This document shows positions 25,568 through 35,237 of a DNA stretch of 64,000 nucleotides, in pieces. Position 1 is the first letter of the stretch. Every line of letters begins with the position of its first letter. Source of the stretch: Beijerinckiaceae bacterium. GTDB taxonomy: Bacteria > Pseudomonadota > Alphaproteobacteria > Rhizobiales > Beijerinckiaceae. Where the stretch lies: assembly GCA_947478405.1 (NCBI GenBank), contig CANJVX010000010.1, forward strand, positions 1-64,000. Direction: 5' to 3'. The translations under genes and the position numbers were made by a program. The notes below the pieces were generated by a model. The model had not been told where the DNA came from. It worked only from the letters and a program-made list of their open reading frames with translations, and searched no databases.

Positions 25568-25670
25568 CCGTCATTGCGAGGAGCAAAGCGACGCGGCAAT
25601 CCACTGCGCTACCGTCAAAACTGGGCGCACTGGATTGCCGCGTCGGCCTTTGTCCTCCTGGCAATGACGA
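25568..25670. repeat. Dispersed palindromic intergenic repeat
   Basis: Full copy with nearly complementary ends (CCGTCATTGCGAGGAGCAAA and CTCCTGGCAATGACG). It lies between the convergent ilvE and moaE ends, where it can fold as a long hairpin and terminate both. Confidence 0.8.
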
Positions 25671-25672
25671 GA

Positions 25673-26128
25673 TTACTTCCAGCGCTCCAGCGCTTTGTCG
25701 TCGGCGTCTTTCGCCTCGACCCAATCGCCGCTTGAGCCATCGACCTTATGCTCGCGCTTCCAGAAGGGCGCGGAGGTCTTCAGAAAATCCATAATATATT
25801 CGCAGGCCGCAAAAGCCTGGCCGCGATGCGCACCTGACACAGCGACAAACACAATGCGCTCTCCCGGCACAATCTTGCCATAGCGATGCAACACCGTAAT
25901 GCCCTGCACAGGCCAACGCGCGCGGGCTTCATCGGCAATGCGCTGCAATTCCTTCTCCGCCATGCCTGGATAATGTTCCAGCTCCAGCGCAGATAAGGCG
26001 CCCGCTTCATGGCGGCAAAAGCCTGTAAATGTCGTCAGCGCGCCCACATCATTGCGACCACGGGTCAGCGCATCCGCTTCCGCCTGCGGGTCAAAATCCT
26101 CGCGCTGGATGCGGATGGTGGTCGACAT
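25673..26128 (-). CDS. moaE: Molybdopterin synthase catalytic subunit MoaE
   Basis: The large subunit of molybdopterin synthase (151 aa). With thiocarboxylated MoaD it converts cyclic pyranopterin monophosphate to molybdopterin. Family motifs are GALTTFTGFCRHEA near residue 30, the helix MAEKELQRIADEARARW, HRYGKIVPGERIVFVAVSGAHRG near 90-110 and FWKREH with the conserved Lys near 130. Its start codon directly follows the moaD stop (TGA then ATG), so the two are coupled. The molybdoenzyme MsrP encoded at 36241 is one likely consumer of the cofactor. Confidence 0.96.
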   Translation of the reverse strand: MSTTIRIQREDFDPQAEADALTRGRNDVGALTTFTGFCRHEAGALSALELEHYPGMAEKELQRIADEARARWPVQGITVLHRYGKIVPGERIVFVAVSGAHRGQAFAACEYIMDFLKTSAPFWKREHKVDGSSGDWVEAKDADDKALERWK

Positions 26129-26380
26129 TCAGCCCCCCGTCATCGGCGGGAAAAAGGCGATCTCGCGCGCGCCTTCAATCAAGACATCATGTTTGACATG
26201 GGTCTGGTCGATGGCGACGCGAATGATCTTCGCGGCCTCGAATGCATGCTCATATTCCTCACCGCGACCCTTCAGCCAGGCCAAAAGATCAGCAACGCTC
26301 TTCACCTCTGCAGGTGGCGCAATCTCTTCTTCGGATTTGCCAACGCGCTCACGCACCCAGGCGAAATAGACGGCTTTCAT
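26129..26380 (-). CDS. moaD: Molybdopterin synthase sulfur carrier subunit MoaD
   Basis: A ubiquitin-fold sulfur carrier of 83 aa. The C-terminus ends in FFPPMTGG; the final Gly-Gly is adenylated and thiocarboxylated and donates sulfur in the MoaE active site. The start at 26380 (MKAVYFAWVRE) is chosen because GAGG precedes it by six bases; an ATG two codons upstream also occurs. It follows pgsA after only a few bases and abuts moaE, so the order pgsA-moaD-moaE is one transcript. Confidence 0.94.
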   Translation of the reverse strand: MKAVYFAWVRERVGKSEEEIAPPAEVKSVADLLAWLKGRGEEYEHAFEAAKIIRVAIDQTHVKHDVLIEGAREIAFFPPMTGG

Positions 26381-26388
26381 GCCCATCC

Positions 26389-26973
26389 TCAATCGACGTG
26401 TTTCAGACCCGACCTCATATAATCAATGCCGGTGTAAAGCGTCAGAAGCGCTGCAGTCCACAAGAGCACAAGGCCGATCATCTGCGTGCCGGGCAAAACT
26501 TCTTCACCCGCCGGGCCCGCAATGAGGAAACCCAATGCAACAAGTTGCACCGTTGTCTTGTATTTTGCCACACGCGTCACAGGTACGGACACATGCAGCT
26601 CCGCCAGATATTCGCGCAAGCCCGAAACCAGCATCTCGCGGCAAAGAATGACAATGGCCGCCCAAATGTCCCAGCTCTTGATCGACTGTGTAGCAACCAA
26701 AATCATCAAGCAGGAAGCAACCAGAAGCTTGTCGGCAATCGGATCAAGCATGCGGCCCAGCGAACTCTGCTGATCCATGGTGCGGGCCAGATAGCCATCG
26801 AGAAAGTCGGTGATGGCGGCGGCGGCGAAAATACCAAGCGCCGTCCAGCGCACCCAGTGAAGCTCCGACCAAAACATAAGTGAGGCCACCACGGGCACGG
26901 CTGCGAGCCGCCCGTAGGTCAGGAGATTGGGAAGACTCCAGGTCCCGCCCCGATTGATGCTTTTTACGGTCAT
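26389..26973 (-). CDS. pgsA: CDP-diacylglycerol--glycerol-3-phosphate 3-phosphatidyltransferase PgsA
   Basis: A membrane enzyme (194 aa) that makes phosphatidylglycerophosphate, the committed step to phosphatidylglycerol and cardiolipin. The CDP-alcohol phosphotransferase signature is complete: DFLDGYLAR, then LGRMLDPIADK with both aspartates. Four to five hydrophobic segments follow the opening SLPNLLTYGR. The start is placed at 26973 (MTVKSINRGG) to fit the family N-terminus; an in-frame ATG at 27027 with a GTGAG sequence upstream would add 18 residues and cannot be excluded. It follows uvrC on the same strand, a common alphaproteobacterial order. Confidence 0.93.
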   Translation of the reverse strand: MTVKSINRGGTWSLPNLLTYGRLAAVPVVASLMFWSELHWVRWTALGIFAAAAITDFLDGYLARTMDQQSSLGRMLDPIADKLLVASCLMILVATQSIKSWDIWAAIVILCREMLVSGLREYLAELHVSVPVTRVAKYKTTVQLVALGFLIAGPAGEEVLPGTQMIGLVLLWTAALLTLYTGIDYMRSGLKHVD

Positions 26974-27050
26974 GTCGGAGGGAGGGAAACAGTCTGCAGT
27001 CGCCCGCGTCAAGCGGGCGGGAGCCATCTCGGGCTCACTTTCGTGCAGGA

Positions 27051-29114
27051 TCAGTCTTTGTCGTGGAAAAAGTCGTAGACGAGCTTGGCCGTGGCGGCAT
27101 TGATGCCCGACACTTTCTCCAAATCGGCAAGCCCCGCGCGGGAAATGGCCTTGGCGGTTCCAAAGGCGTGCAGCAGTGCGCGCTTGCGAGCCGGGCCGAC
27201 GCCGGCAATCTCGTCGAGTGGGGATTTGGTGAATTCCTTCTTCCGCCGCGCCCGATGCGTGCCAATGGCAAAGCGATGCGCCTCGTCGCGCAGCCGCTGC
27301 ACGAAATAGAGCGCGGGATCGCGCGGCGGCAGGCGGAACGGCTCTTTGCCGGGCAGAAAGAAGGTCTCACGCCCCGCATCGCGATCAACACCCTTTGCGA
27401 TGGAGGCAATCTCAACGCCCTCTACTCCCAGCTCGGTGAGAATCTCACACGCGATTTGAAACTGGCCGCGCCCGCCATCGATCAGAATGAGATCGGGCCG
27501 CGAGGGGAATGTGTCGACAGGGTCTGCATGTTCATCCAGCGTCACCGGCGGAGCGTCCGCCCCCTCATCCTTCACAAGTCGCGCAAAACGGCGGCGCAAG
27601 ACTTCGCGCATCATGCCGTAATCGTCGCCCGGCGTCAGCTCTTCGCCCTTGATGTTGAATGTCCGGTAATGAGTTTTCATAAAACCCTGCGGCCCAGCCA
27701 CAACCATAGCGCCGACCGCATTGGTGCCCATGATATGGGAATTGTCGTAAATCTCCACGCGGCGCAATTTACGCTCGAGTCCGAAAGCCGCGGCCAGAGA
27801 TTCCAAAAGCTTTGTTTGCGCCGACGTCTCGGCCAATTTTCGGCCAATCGTCTCACGCGCATTTTTGGCTGCATGCTCGACCAGGTCGCGCCGCTCTCCT
27901 CGTTGCGGCACAGCCACTTCAATCTTACGCCCGGCGCGCAAGCTCAGCGCCTCTTCGAGCAATGCGCGGTTTTCCACATCATGCGAAAGAAGCACCACGC
28001 GCGCTGCAGGCTTCTCGGCATAGAATTGCGCCAGGAAGGCATCGAGCACCTCGGCCTCACCCATGCTTTTATCGGCGCGTGGAAAATAGGCGCGATTGCC
28101 CCAGTTCTGAAATGTGCGGAAGAAGAAAACCTCGACGCAGAATTGTCCAGCCTGCTCGATGATGGCAAAGACATCGGCCTCTTCCACCGTGCGCGGATTA
28201 ATGCCCTGCTCACCCTGAATGGCAGAAAGCGCCGCAATGCGATCACGCAGACGCGCGGCGCGCTCGAATTCGAGCTGCTCGGAGGCCTGCGTCATCTCGG
28301 TGGCCAGATTTTCGCGTACAGCGCGACTCTTGCCTGACAGAAAATCGCGCGCCTCATTGGCAAGTCGCGCATAATCCTCCTGCGCAATCTCGCCCGTGCA
28401 AGGCCCGGCGCAGCGCTTGATCTGATAAAGCAAGCATGGGCGCGTGCGGTTTTCGTAAAAGGAATCTGTGCAAGAGCGCAACAGAAATGCGCGCTGCAAA
28501 GCATTCAACGTGCGATTGACCGCCCAGACGCTGGCAAAGGGACCGAAATAATCGCCCTTGCGCGCGCGCGCGCCGCGATGCTTGGTCAATTGCGGGGCCG
28601 CATGATCACCCGTCAGCAGAATATAGGGAAACGACTTGTCATCGCGCATCAACACATTGAAGCGCGGCTTCATCTGCTTGATGTAATTGGTCTCCAGCAA
28701 CAGGGCTTCAGTCTCGGTTGCGGTCGAGACAAAGACCATGGAGCTGGCGAGCGAAATCATCCGCGCGATGCGGCCGTTATGTCCACCGTCGCGCGCATAA
28801 GAGGCGATGCGTTTTTTGACGCTCTTCGCCTTGCCGACATAGAGAACCTCGCCCTCGGCCGAGATCATCCGATAGACGCCGGGGCCCGTGGGGGCATCGC
28901 GCAGATAGGATTTGATGACCTCCGACCCGCGCTGGAGGGAGGCAGACACGGTCTCGCCTTCAGCAGCAAGATCAAGCGCGCCTGCTAATTCGTCTTCGGG
29001 CTCGGAGACGGCCTCTTCACCCTTAGCTGCGCCGGGCATGGCGAAGCTGACCACCCCATCGGGGGGCGTCGCAAAATCCGGCTCGGGTTTGGGGCGGCGG
29101 CTCATTCCCGACAT
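27051..29114 (-). CDS. uvrC: Excinuclease ABC subunit UvrC
   Basis: The incision nuclease of nucleotide excision repair, 687 aa. A low-complexity N-terminal extension of about 70 residues precedes the GIY-YIG domain ([21 protein letters not shown]). A Cys-containing middle part ([15 protein letters not shown]), the UvrB-contacting UVR segment ([15 protein letters not shown]) and the RNase H-like endonuclease half ([28 protein letters not shown]) follow. A helix-hairpin-helix pair ([16 protein letters not shown]) closes the protein. The ATG at 29114 is used, but 29105 is equally likely. uvrB is also in the window but 26 kb away. Confidence 0.97.
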   Translation of the reverse strand: MSGMSRRPKPEPDFATPPDGVVSFAMPGAAKGEEAVSEPEDELAGALDLAAEGETVSASLQRGSEVIKSYLRDAPTGPGVYRMISAEGEVLYVGKAKSVKKRIASYARDGGHNGRIARMISLASSMVFVSTATETEALLLETNYIKQMKPRFNVLMRDDKSFPYILLTGDHAAPQLTKHRGARARKGDYFGPFASVWAVNRTLNALQRAFLLRSCTDSFYENRTRPCLLYQIKRCAGPCTGEIAQEDYARLANEARDFLSGKSRAVRENLATEMTQASEQLEFERAARLRDRIAALSAIQGEQGINPRTVEEADVFAIIEQAGQFCVEVFFFRTFQNWGNRAYFPRADKSMGEAEVLDAFLAQFYAEKPAARVVLLSHDVENRALLEEALSLRAGRKIEVAVPQRGERRDLVEHAAKNARETIGRKLAETSAQTKLLESLAAAFGLERKLRRVEIYDNSHIMGTNAVGAMVVAGPQGFMKTHYRTFNIKGEELTPGDDYGMMREVLRRRFARLVKDEGADAPPVTLDEHADPVDTFPSRPDLILIDGGRGQFQIACEILTELGVEGVEIASIAKGVDRDAGRETFFLPGKEPFRLPPRDPALYFVQRLRDEAHRFAIGTHRARRKKEFTKSPLDEIAGVGPARKRALLHAFGTAKAISRAGLADLEKVSGINAATAKLVYDFFHDKD

Positions 29115-29272
29115 CTAGGCACAGACAGAGCCCAAAGAAAGCCTCGCGCAGCCCGGAACGCCCATGTTTTCCGGTGGATCGTCAATGGATGGGGCAAGGT
29201 TTGGTTGTTTGCCCATGGCAAGCTTGGTAAGACGCCGCTCATAGAGGTCGGCACGGGCAAGGACTTCCGGAC

Positions 29273-30214
29273 ATGAGCGACATCAAACTTCTCGCAGGAA
29301 ACTCCAACCGGGCTCTGGCTGATTCTATCGCCGCTTATCTCGGCGTCTCGTTGACCAAATGTCAGGTCCGGCGTTTTGCCGACATGGAAATCTTCGTCGA
29401 GATTCAGGAAAATGTCCGCGGGCAGGATACGTTCATTATCCAGTCGACATCCTTCCCCGCAAACGACCACCTGATGGAACTGCTGATTATGACCGACGCG
29501 CTGCGCCGCGCGTCAGCGCGCCGCATCACCGCGGTTGTCCCCTATTTCGGCTATGCCCGGCAGGACCGCAAACCCGCCCCGCGCGCGCCGATCTCGGCCA
29601 AACTCGTGTCCAATTTGATTACCCGCGCCGGCGTTGACCGCGTCCTGACAGTTGATCTGCATGCAGGCCAGATCCAGGGCTTCTTTGATATTCCAACCGA
29701 CAATCTGTTCGGCGCACCTGTGATGGTTCGCGACATCAAGGAACGTCTTGATCTCAACAATGTCATGGTGATTTCGCCTGACGTTGGCGGTGTGGTGCGC
29801 GCCCGTGCGCTCGCCAAGCGTATCGATGCGCCGTTGGCCATCGTCGACAAGCGCCGCGAGCGCGCTGGCGAATCCGAAGTCATGAATGTCATCGGCGATG
29901 TGTCGGGCAAGAGCTGCATTCTGGTTGACGATATCGTCGATTCCGGTGGCACGCTTTGCAATGCGGCGGAAGCCCTGCTGTCACGCGGCGCCAAAGAAGT
30001 GCGCGCCTATATCACCCATGGCGTGCTCTCGGGCGGCGCGGTGGCGCGCATTACCTCATCCAAGCTGAAGGAATTGGTGGTCACCGATTCCATCCAGCCC
30101 ACCGAAGCTGTGCGGGTGGCAAGCAACATCCGCGTCATCTCCATCGCCCCCCTGATGGGCGAAGCCATTGCACGCACGGCCAAGGAAGAATCCGTGTCGA
30201 GCCTGTTTGATTGA
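29273..30214 (+). CDS. prs: Ribose-phosphate pyrophosphokinase (PRPP synthetase)
   Basis: Makes phosphoribosyl pyrophosphate from ribose 5-phosphate and ATP for purine, pyrimidine, histidine and tryptophan synthesis. It has 313 aa, the usual length. The ATP/flexible-loop region is [34 protein letters not shown] is the Mg-binding segment near residue 130, and the PRPP loop [13 protein letters not shown] lies near 218. The preceding 158 bp separate it from the divergent uvrC. It supplies the apt-type salvage enzyme encoded at 34688. Confidence 0.97.
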   Translation: MSDIKLLAGNSNRALADSIAAYLGVSLTKCQVRRFADMEIFVEIQENVRGQDTFIIQSTSFPANDHLMELLIMTDALRRASARRITAVVPYFGYARQDRKPAPRAPISAKLVSNLITRAGVDRVLTVDLHAGQIQGFFDIPTDNLFGAPVMVRDIKERLDLNNVMVISPDVGGVVRARALAKRIDAPLAIVDKRRERAGESEVMNVIGDVSGKSCILVDDIVDSGGTLCNAAEALLSRGAKEVRAYITHGVLSGGAVARITSSKLKELVVTDSIQPTEAVRVASNIRVISIAPLMGEAIARTAKEESVSSLFD

Positions 30215-30239
30215 GGGCTAGACCGAGAGCACACCAAAC

Positions 30240-30307
30240 CGTCATTGAGAGCGTAAGCGAAGCAATCCGGATGCCTCACGTGGAACCCCTGGATTGTTTC
30301 GTCGCCT
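30240..30307. repeat. Dispersed palindromic intergenic repeat
   Basis: Diverged copy downstream of prs (CGTCATTGAGAGCGTAAGCG ... CTGGATTGTTTCGTCGC). It may act as the 3' hairpin of the prs message. Confidence 0.65.
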
Positions 30308-30455
30308 AGAGCCCCCGCGGTGATGGCGCAAGGCAGGGAGGTTTTGCTACCAATTTCAGCTTGTTGGCGCCAAATCTGGACCCGGCAAGCCTTGGCCTTC
30401 ACTAATCCCGCCCGCGCCATTGCCTCCCCAGCTCTTTTCCCTTAAACACCGCCCT

Positions 30456-30492
30456 GCTCCCGCCGACACCCTTGGAGGCACGGGAGCTTTTT
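30456..30492 (+). terminator. Terminator-like hairpin just upstream of rplY
   Basis: A 7-bp stem (GCTCCCG / CGGGAGC, 18-nt loop) with TTTTT directly after it, ending 21 bases before the rplY start. It could end upstream transcription or attenuate rplY. Confidence 0.6.
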
Positions 30493-30513
30493 GTTTCAAG
30501 AAGGACGAAACCA

Positions 30514-31137
30514 ATGGCAGCGGCAACAAAGCAGCTTGCGGCCACGGTTCGCAGCGGGTCTGGCAAGGGGGCCGCCCGCAGCGTACGCCGTGAAGGCCGT
30601 GTACCGGGCGTAATTTATGGTGGCGGCGTCGACGCCGAAGCCATCTCGGTCGATTACCGTGAAATCAACAAGCTTATTTACGCGGGTCACTTCCTGACCA
30701 CGATCTTCGAGATCGACATTCAGGGCCGCAAGGAACGCGTTATTCCGCGCGACTACCAGCTCGATGTCGTGAAAGATACCCCGCTGCATGTCGACTTCCT
30801 GCGACTGCGTCCGGGCTCACGCCTGAAGGTGAACGTGCCCGTGCATTTCATCAATCAGGACACCTGCCCCGGCATCAAGAAGGGCGGCGCTCTCAACATC
30901 GTCCTGCACAATGTCGAATTGCGCGTTCCCGCCGATCAGATACCGGATTCGCTCAAGGCCGATCTGTCGACGCTCGACATTGCCGAGGCTCTGCACATTA
31001 GCGCAGTGACAATGCCGGAAGGCTGCAAGCCGACCCAGGCCGGCGACTTCACCATCGCCTCGATCACGCCGCCGGCCAAGGCTGAAGAAACACCGGCCGC
31101 TGCTGCGGCCGCCGCCGCTCCCGCCGCGAAGAAGTAA
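30514..31137 (+). CDS. rplY: 50S ribosomal protein L25 (general stress protein Ctc type)
   Basis: A 5S-rRNA-binding ribosomal protein of the long CTC form, 207 aa. The N-terminal L25 domain (about 1-95) includes [21 protein letters not shown]. The C-terminal beta domain (about 100-185) includes [21 protein letters not shown] at its border. The tail is Ala-rich ([13 protein letters not shown]). AAGGAC precedes the start at 30514; an in-frame codon 14 residues upstream lies in the terminator hairpin and is rejected. It precedes pth, the standard pairing in this class. Confidence 0.95.
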   Translation: MAAATKQLAATVRSGSGKGAARSVRREGRVPGVIYGGGVDAEAISVDYREINKLIYAGHFLTTIFEIDIQGRKERVIPRDYQLDVVKDTPLHVDFLRLRPGSRLKVNVPVHFINQDTCPGIKKGGALNIVLHNVELRVPADQIPDSLKADLSTLDIAEALHISAVTMPEGCKPTQAGDFTIASITPPAKAEETPAAAAAAAAPAAKK

Positions 31138-31163
31138 TCTTCACGGATATGTGGCACAAGATC

Positions 31164-31192
31164 CCGCCCGCGCCTCTCGCGCGGGCGGTTTC
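31164..31192 (+). terminator. Strong hairpin between rplY and pth
   Basis: A perfect 10-bp GC stem (CCGCCCGCGC / GCGCGGGCGG) with a 5-nt loop, followed by only TTTC. Probably a partial terminator that lowers pth expression relative to rplY. Confidence 0.55.
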
Positions 31193-31208
31193 ATATTGAG
31201 GGGTCGCA

Positions 31209-31814
31209 ATGCTGCTCTTTGTCGGGCTTGGCAATCCTGGCCGCCAATATGCGGGCAACCGCCACAATATCGGCTTTATGGCCATTGAAGCCATTGCGCG
31301 CGCATATAACTTTCCTGCAGCGCGGCAAAAATATCAGGCGCTCTGCACCGAGGGCACAATTGGCGCGGAACGCGTCCTTCTCATGCAGCCGCAAACCTAC
31401 ATGAATGAAAGCGGCCGCGCGGTTGGCGAGGCTGCACGCTTTCACAAAATCGGCCTAGATGAGATCGTCGTCTTTCACGACGAACTGGATCTGCCGCCTG
31501 CCAAATTGCGCGTGAAAAAAGGCGGCGGCAATGCCGGTCACAATGGCCTGCGCTCCATCACAGCCCATCTCGAGAATGACTATCGCCGCGTACGGCTTGG
31601 CATCGGCCACCCGGGCGACAAAGCGCTCGTTCATTCCTTCGTGCTGAATGATTTTGGCAAAAATGAAATGAAATGGGTGGAAGCGCTCTGCGATTGCATC
31701 GCGCGTGACGCTGCCTTGCTTGCCAAGGGCGAAGACGCAAGCTTCCAAAACCGCATCCACCTTGCGATGGATGCCGCCGGCTTTAAGGATGAGAAGATTC
31801 CGGGCGGGAAGTGA
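31209..31814 (+). CDS. pth: Peptidyl-tRNA hydrolase Pth
   Basis: Cleaves peptidyl-tRNA released by drop-off so that the tRNA can be reused. It has 201 aa. The family motifs are [20 protein letters not shown] near residues 4-23 with the catalytic His, PQTYMNESG near 62 with the substrate-binding Asn, VFHDELDLP near 90 with the Asp, and [14 protein letters not shown] near 105. GGGG precedes the start. Its stop abuts the stop of the convergent YchJ-like gene with no spacing. Confidence 0.97.
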   Translation: MLLFVGLGNPGRQYAGNRHNIGFMAIEAIARAYNFPAARQKYQALCTEGTIGAERVLLMQPQTYMNESGRAVGEAARFHKIGLDEIVVFHDELDLPPAKLRVKKGGGNAGHNGLRSITAHLENDYRRVRLGIGHPGDKALVHSFVLNDFGKNEMKWVEALCDCIARDAALLAKGEDASFQNRIHLAMDAAGFKDEKIPGGK

Positions 31815-32345
31815 TCAGGCCACTGCCCCGCAGCATTTCTTGAATTTCTTGCCAGACCCGCAGCTGCACGGATCGTTCCGGCCTATCTGCGCGCCCTTCA
31901 CAATGGTGCGGCCCTTGGGGCGCGCGCCATCGAGGAAATACCAGCACTGGTCTTTCTCGTCGTAACGGAAAGTCGAGCGCTCATGGTGCGCCTCGCGATC
32001 GTCGCCCGCGCGGGTGAAATGTGCGACGAATTCGACAATACCCGTTTTATTGCCGGACCGGCCCTCGACCGTCTCGACAATATCCAGACCATGCCATTCG
32101 CTTTCGCGCGCCCAGGCTTCCAGCGATCCGCGCTCGATATCCGAGCGGGCCTCGGGCGCCACCGAGCTGATCAGATAATCGATATTGCCCGTAGCAAAGG
32201 CCGAATAGCGCGCCCGCATCAAGGCTTCGGCGCTTGGCGCCTTGGCCTGGCCTGAAAGATAGGGCTCGCAGCATTCTGCGAAAGGGAGGGTTTTTTCAGC
32301 CGTCTTGCGGCAAGGGCAAGTCAGGGGAGTGTTGATCTGTGTCAT
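31815..32345 (-). CDS. YchJ family protein with SEC-C metal-binding motifs
   Basis: A 176-aa protein of the UPF0225 (YchJ) family. It opens with a Cys cluster (TCPCR, then [11 protein letters not shown]) and ends in a classic SEC-C motif ([16 protein letters not shown]), both expected to bind zinc. The middle is an NTF2-like domain ([18 protein letters not shown] near 60). The function of the family is not known; SEC-C motifs often mediate ribosome or SecB contacts. The start at 32345 ([12 protein letters not shown]) matches the family; upstream in-frame codons look non-coding. Confidence 0.88.
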   Translation of the reverse strand: MTQINTPLTCPCRKTAEKTLPFAECCEPYLSGQAKAPSAEALMRARYSAFATGNIDYLISSVAPEARSDIERGSLEAWARESEWHGLDIVETVEGRSGNKTGIVEFVAHFTRAGDDREAHHERSTFRYDEKDQCWYFLDGARPKGRTIVKGAQIGRNDPCSCGSGKKFKKCCGAVA

Positions 32346-32475
32346 GGGCGGGGGATAGCTTGCCAGCCTCTCAAGTGCAAGCTCCCCTACCCCCGCCTTG
32401 CCTTTTCCTCGCCTGCGTTCCATAGGACAGGGCAATCGGGCGCCTTGCCCTCCCCCTCAGCCATCCGAGACGATC

Positions 32476-33573
32476 ATGGGCTTTAAATGCGGCATTGTGG
32501 GCCTGCCGAATGTCGGCAAGTCGACCCTCTTCAACGCCCTCACACAGACGGCGGCAGCGCAGGCGGCCAATTACCCCTTCTGCACCATCGAGCCTAATGT
32601 GGGTGATGTCGCCGTGCCCGATCCGCGGCTTGACAAGCTCGCCGCGATCGCTGGCTCGAAAGAAATCATCCCGACCCGCCTCACCTTCGTGGATATTGCC
32701 GGCCTCGTGCGCGGCGCCTCCAAGGGCGAGGGCTTGGGCAACCAGTTTCTCGCCAATATCCGCGAATGCGACGCCATTGCCCATGTCGTGCGCTGCTTTG
32801 AAGATTCCGACATCACCCATGTCGAAGGCAAGATTGATCCGCTGGCTGATATTGAGACGATTGAGACCGAGCTGATGCTGGCCGATCTCGAAAGCCTCGA
32901 AAAGCGCGTTGGCAACACCGAGAAAAAAGCCAAGGGCGGCGACAAGGAAGCCAAAGAGCTGTTCGATCTGATGAACCGCTGCCTCGTGCTGCTGCGCGAA
33001 GGCAAGCCCGCCCGCATGGTTGAGCGTAGCGCTGATGAGCGCAAATTGTTTGAGGGGCTGGGCCTGCTCTCCTCAAAGCCTGTGCTTTATGTGTGCAATG
33101 TCGAGGAAGCTTCGGCCGACAAGGGCAATGCTTTCACAGAAAAGGTCGCTGGCCGCGCCAAAGCAGAAGGCGCAGTGGCTGTTGTCGTCTCCGCCAAGAT
33201 CGAGAGCGAGATCGCCGTTCTGCCCGCTGATGAACAGAAAGATTATCTTGAAGCCGTCGGCCTTGAAGAGCCCGGCCTCAACCGCGTCATCCGCGCGGGC
33301 TACCAGCTCTTGGGGTTAGTGACCTATTTCACCGTGGGCCCGAAAGAAGCACGCGCTTGGACGATCGAGCGCGGTACAAAGGCCCCGCAAGCAGCCGGCG
33401 TCATCCATACGGATTTCGAAAAAGGCTTCATTCGATCTGAAACGGTTGCTTACGAAGATTATGTCGCCTTCAATGGCGAAGCGGGCGCCCGGGAAGCTGG
33501 AAAGTTCCGGCTCGAAGGGAAAGAATATGTAGTGCAGGACGGCGACTGCCTGCACTTCCGCTTTGCCAATTGA
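32476..33573 (+). CDS. ychF: Redox-regulated ribosome-binding ATPase YchF
   Basis: An Obg-family P-loop protein of 365 aa that prefers ATP and associates with ribosomes, with a role in the oxidative stress response. The P-loop is GLPNVGKSTLFN (residue 9 on), switch I is NYPFCTIEPNVG, the G3 segment is FVDIAGLVRGASKGEGLGN, and the specificity loop is NVEE rather than NKxD. A coiled coil (about 125-200) and the C-terminal TGS domain (TYFTVGPKEARAWTI onward) follow. The start is set by the conserved MGFKCGIVG. Confidence 0.97.
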   Translation: MGFKCGIVGLPNVGKSTLFNALTQTAAAQAANYPFCTIEPNVGDVAVPDPRLDKLAAIAGSKEIIPTRLTFVDIAGLVRGASKGEGLGNQFLANIRECDAIAHVVRCFEDSDITHVEGKIDPLADIETIETELMLADLESLEKRVGNTEKKAKGGDKEAKELFDLMNRCLVLLREGKPARMVERSADERKLFEGLGLLSSKPVLYVCNVEEASADKGNAFTEKVAGRAKAEGAVAVVVSAKIESEIAVLPADEQKDYLEAVGLEEPGLNRVIRAGYQLLGLVTYFTVGPKEARAWTIERGTKAPQAAGVIHTDFEKGFIRSETVAYEDYVAFNGEAGAREAGKFRLEGKEYVVQDGDCLHFRFAN

Positions 33574-33606
33574 GGCGCTAGGCACCACTTCACCAATGGC
33601 ACGCGC

Positions 33607-34575
33607 ATGAGTAACGCCCCGCAGCTTTTTTTCGAAGACTTCCCCGCCGGAAGTCGGCTCGAATTCGGCAGCTATGGCGTCACCAAGGACGAGATCATTG
33701 CATTTGCCAGCGCCTTTGATCCGCAATCTTTTCATCTCGATGAACAGGCGGCCGAGCGCTCTATCTTGGGCGGGCTCTCTGCCTCTGGCTGGCACACCTG
33801 CGCCATCGGCATGCGGCTCATGTGTGAGGGCTTTCTCAATATCACGGATGGGCGCGGCTCACCGGGCATTGACGAGGTGAAATGGCTGAAGCCTGTGCGC
33901 CCCGGCATGATCTTGTCGATGCAGGCCGATATTGTCTCAGCCCGCGCCTCACAATCGCGCCCCACGATAGGCCTCGTACAATTTCGGCTGACATTGCGTG
34001 ATGAAAACGGTGCCGGCGTGATGGTGCAAGACAATATCATCATGATGGGCCGACGCGGAAGCGCGCGCCAACCCCATCCTGGTTTGAAGCCACAGACATC
34101 GACACCCATGTTGCCCTTCGATGGCGCGGATCAGATTCCGGGCTTTGCTGACATGCAAACGGGCAAACGCATCGTGCTGGGCGGAACATATTTTTCTGCC
34201 GAGAACATTATCGATTATGCAAGCCGTTTCGATCCGCAGCCTTTTCATGTCGATTTAGACGCTGCGGCAACAGGGCCTTTTGGCGCACTCGCCGCATCAG
34301 GCTGGCACACAGCTGCTGCATGGATGCGCTGCTTTGTGGATACGAAAGAACGAAGCGGCGTGATCGCGCAATCGGGCCCCTCACCGGGGTTTTCAAACTT
34401 GCGCTGGCTGAAGCCTGTCTATGCGGGCGACACAGTCACTTACGACACAAGCGTCATCGAAAAACGCGTCACCTCGCGCCCCGGCTGGGGATTGGTGAAG
34501 GCCAAAAACAGCGGCATTAACCAGCATGGTGCTGCGGTCTTTGAATTCGAGAGTGTTAGCTTTTGGAAAACTTAG
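33607..34575 (+). CDS. Double-hotdog MaoC-family dehydratase
   Basis: A 322-aa protein made of two complete MaoC/hydratase-2 hotdog domains, residues about 5-150 and 165-320. Each half has its own active-site pattern with Asp and His (FDPQSFHLDE and FDPQPFHVDL) and the following ASGWHT segment, so both halves could be catalytic. MaoC enzymes hydrate enoyl-CoA or related thioesters; the substrate here is unknown. From memory, relatives may encode the two halves as neighbouring genes, so this may be a gene fusion. It lies 33 bp after ychF and ends at a palindromic repeat. Confidence 0.88.
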   Translation: MSNAPQLFFEDFPAGSRLEFGSYGVTKDEIIAFASAFDPQSFHLDEQAAERSILGGLSASGWHTCAIGMRLMCEGFLNITDGRGSPGIDEVKWLKPVRPGMILSMQADIVSARASQSRPTIGLVQFRLTLRDENGAGVMVQDNIIMMGRRGSARQPHPGLKPQTSTPMLPFDGADQIPGFADMQTGKRIVLGGTYFSAENIIDYASRFDPQPFHVDLDAAATGPFGALAASGWHTAAAWMRCFVDTKERSGVIAQSGPSPGFSNLRWLKPVYAGDTVTYDTSVIEKRVTSRPGWGLVKAKNSGINQHGAAVFEFESVSFWKT

Positions 34576-34576
34576 C

Positions 34577-34679
34577 CGTCATTGCGAGGAGGCCATAGGC
34601 CGACGCGCCAATCCATAGCACCAGCCATGAAAGATAAGCGCTATGGACTGCTTCGTCACTGCGTTTCTCGCAATGACGA
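34577..34679. repeat. Dispersed palindromic intergenic repeat
   Basis: Full copy between the convergent MaoC and apt genes, ends CCGTCATTGCGAGGAGGC and TTTCTCGCAATGACGAG. Confidence 0.8.
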
Positions 34680-34687
34680 GGCGAGGG

Positions 34688-35227
34688 CTAATGCCCCTCA
34701 AACTTCACCAGCGCGCGCACAGGAACACCGAGTGCCTCAATCTTCTTGGTGCCGCCCAGCTCCGGCAGATCAATTACAAAACAGGCGGCCACAACCTCCG
34801 CGCCCATTTGCTGCAACAATTTCACCGCTCCCTCTGCTGTGCCACCTGTCGCAATGAGATCATCAACCAAAATCACACGCTCGCCCTTCGCAATGGCATC
34901 GATGTGCATTTCCATTTCATCCACGCCATATTCGAGGGAATAGGCAACCGACACTGTTGTGAACGGCAACTTGCCCTTCTTGCGGATCGGCACAAAGCCG
35001 GCTGACAGCTGGTGCGCGACAGCGCCACCTAAAATAAAGCCGCGCGCCTCCATACCCGCGACCTTATCCACTTTGGTGCCAGCCCAAGGCTGCACCAATT
35101 CATCCACAGCGCGACGAAAGGCGCGCGGATTGCCCAGCAATGTCGTGATGTCACGAAACATAATACCTGGCTTGGGATAATCGGGAATTGTGCGGATGGA
35201 CGCACGCAAATCGTTTTCGATTGTCAT
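34688..35227 (-). CDS. apt: Adenine phosphoribosyltransferase Apt
   Basis: A salvage enzyme (179 aa) that converts adenine and PRPP to AMP. The opening [18 protein letters not shown] is typical, [14 protein letters not shown] lies near 65, and the PRPP loop [16 protein letters not shown] lies near 125. The start at 35227 ([10 protein letters not shown]) matches the family; the 14 upstream in-frame codons overlap the mtnP end region. It follows mtnP by about 10 bp on the same strand: mtnP releases adenine from methylthioadenosine and Apt recycles it, so the pair is a functional operon. Confidence 0.97.
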   Translation of the reverse strand: MTIENDLRASIRTIPDYPKPGIMFRDITTLLGNPRAFRRAVDELVQPWAGTKVDKVAGMEARGFILGGAVAHQLSAGFVPIRKKGKLPFTTVSVAYSLEYGVDEMEMHIDAIAKGERVILVDDLIATGGTAEGAVKLLQQMGAEVVAACFVIDLPELGGTKKIEALGVPVRALVKFEGH

Positions 35228-35237
35228 TTTTTGTCCT

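Noticed and set aside
27035-29118. Frameshift in uvrC suggested by overlapping frames
   Set aside because: The main frame is continuous from the GIY-YIG domain to the helix-hairpin-helix end with all expected motifs; the others are out-of-frame shadows.
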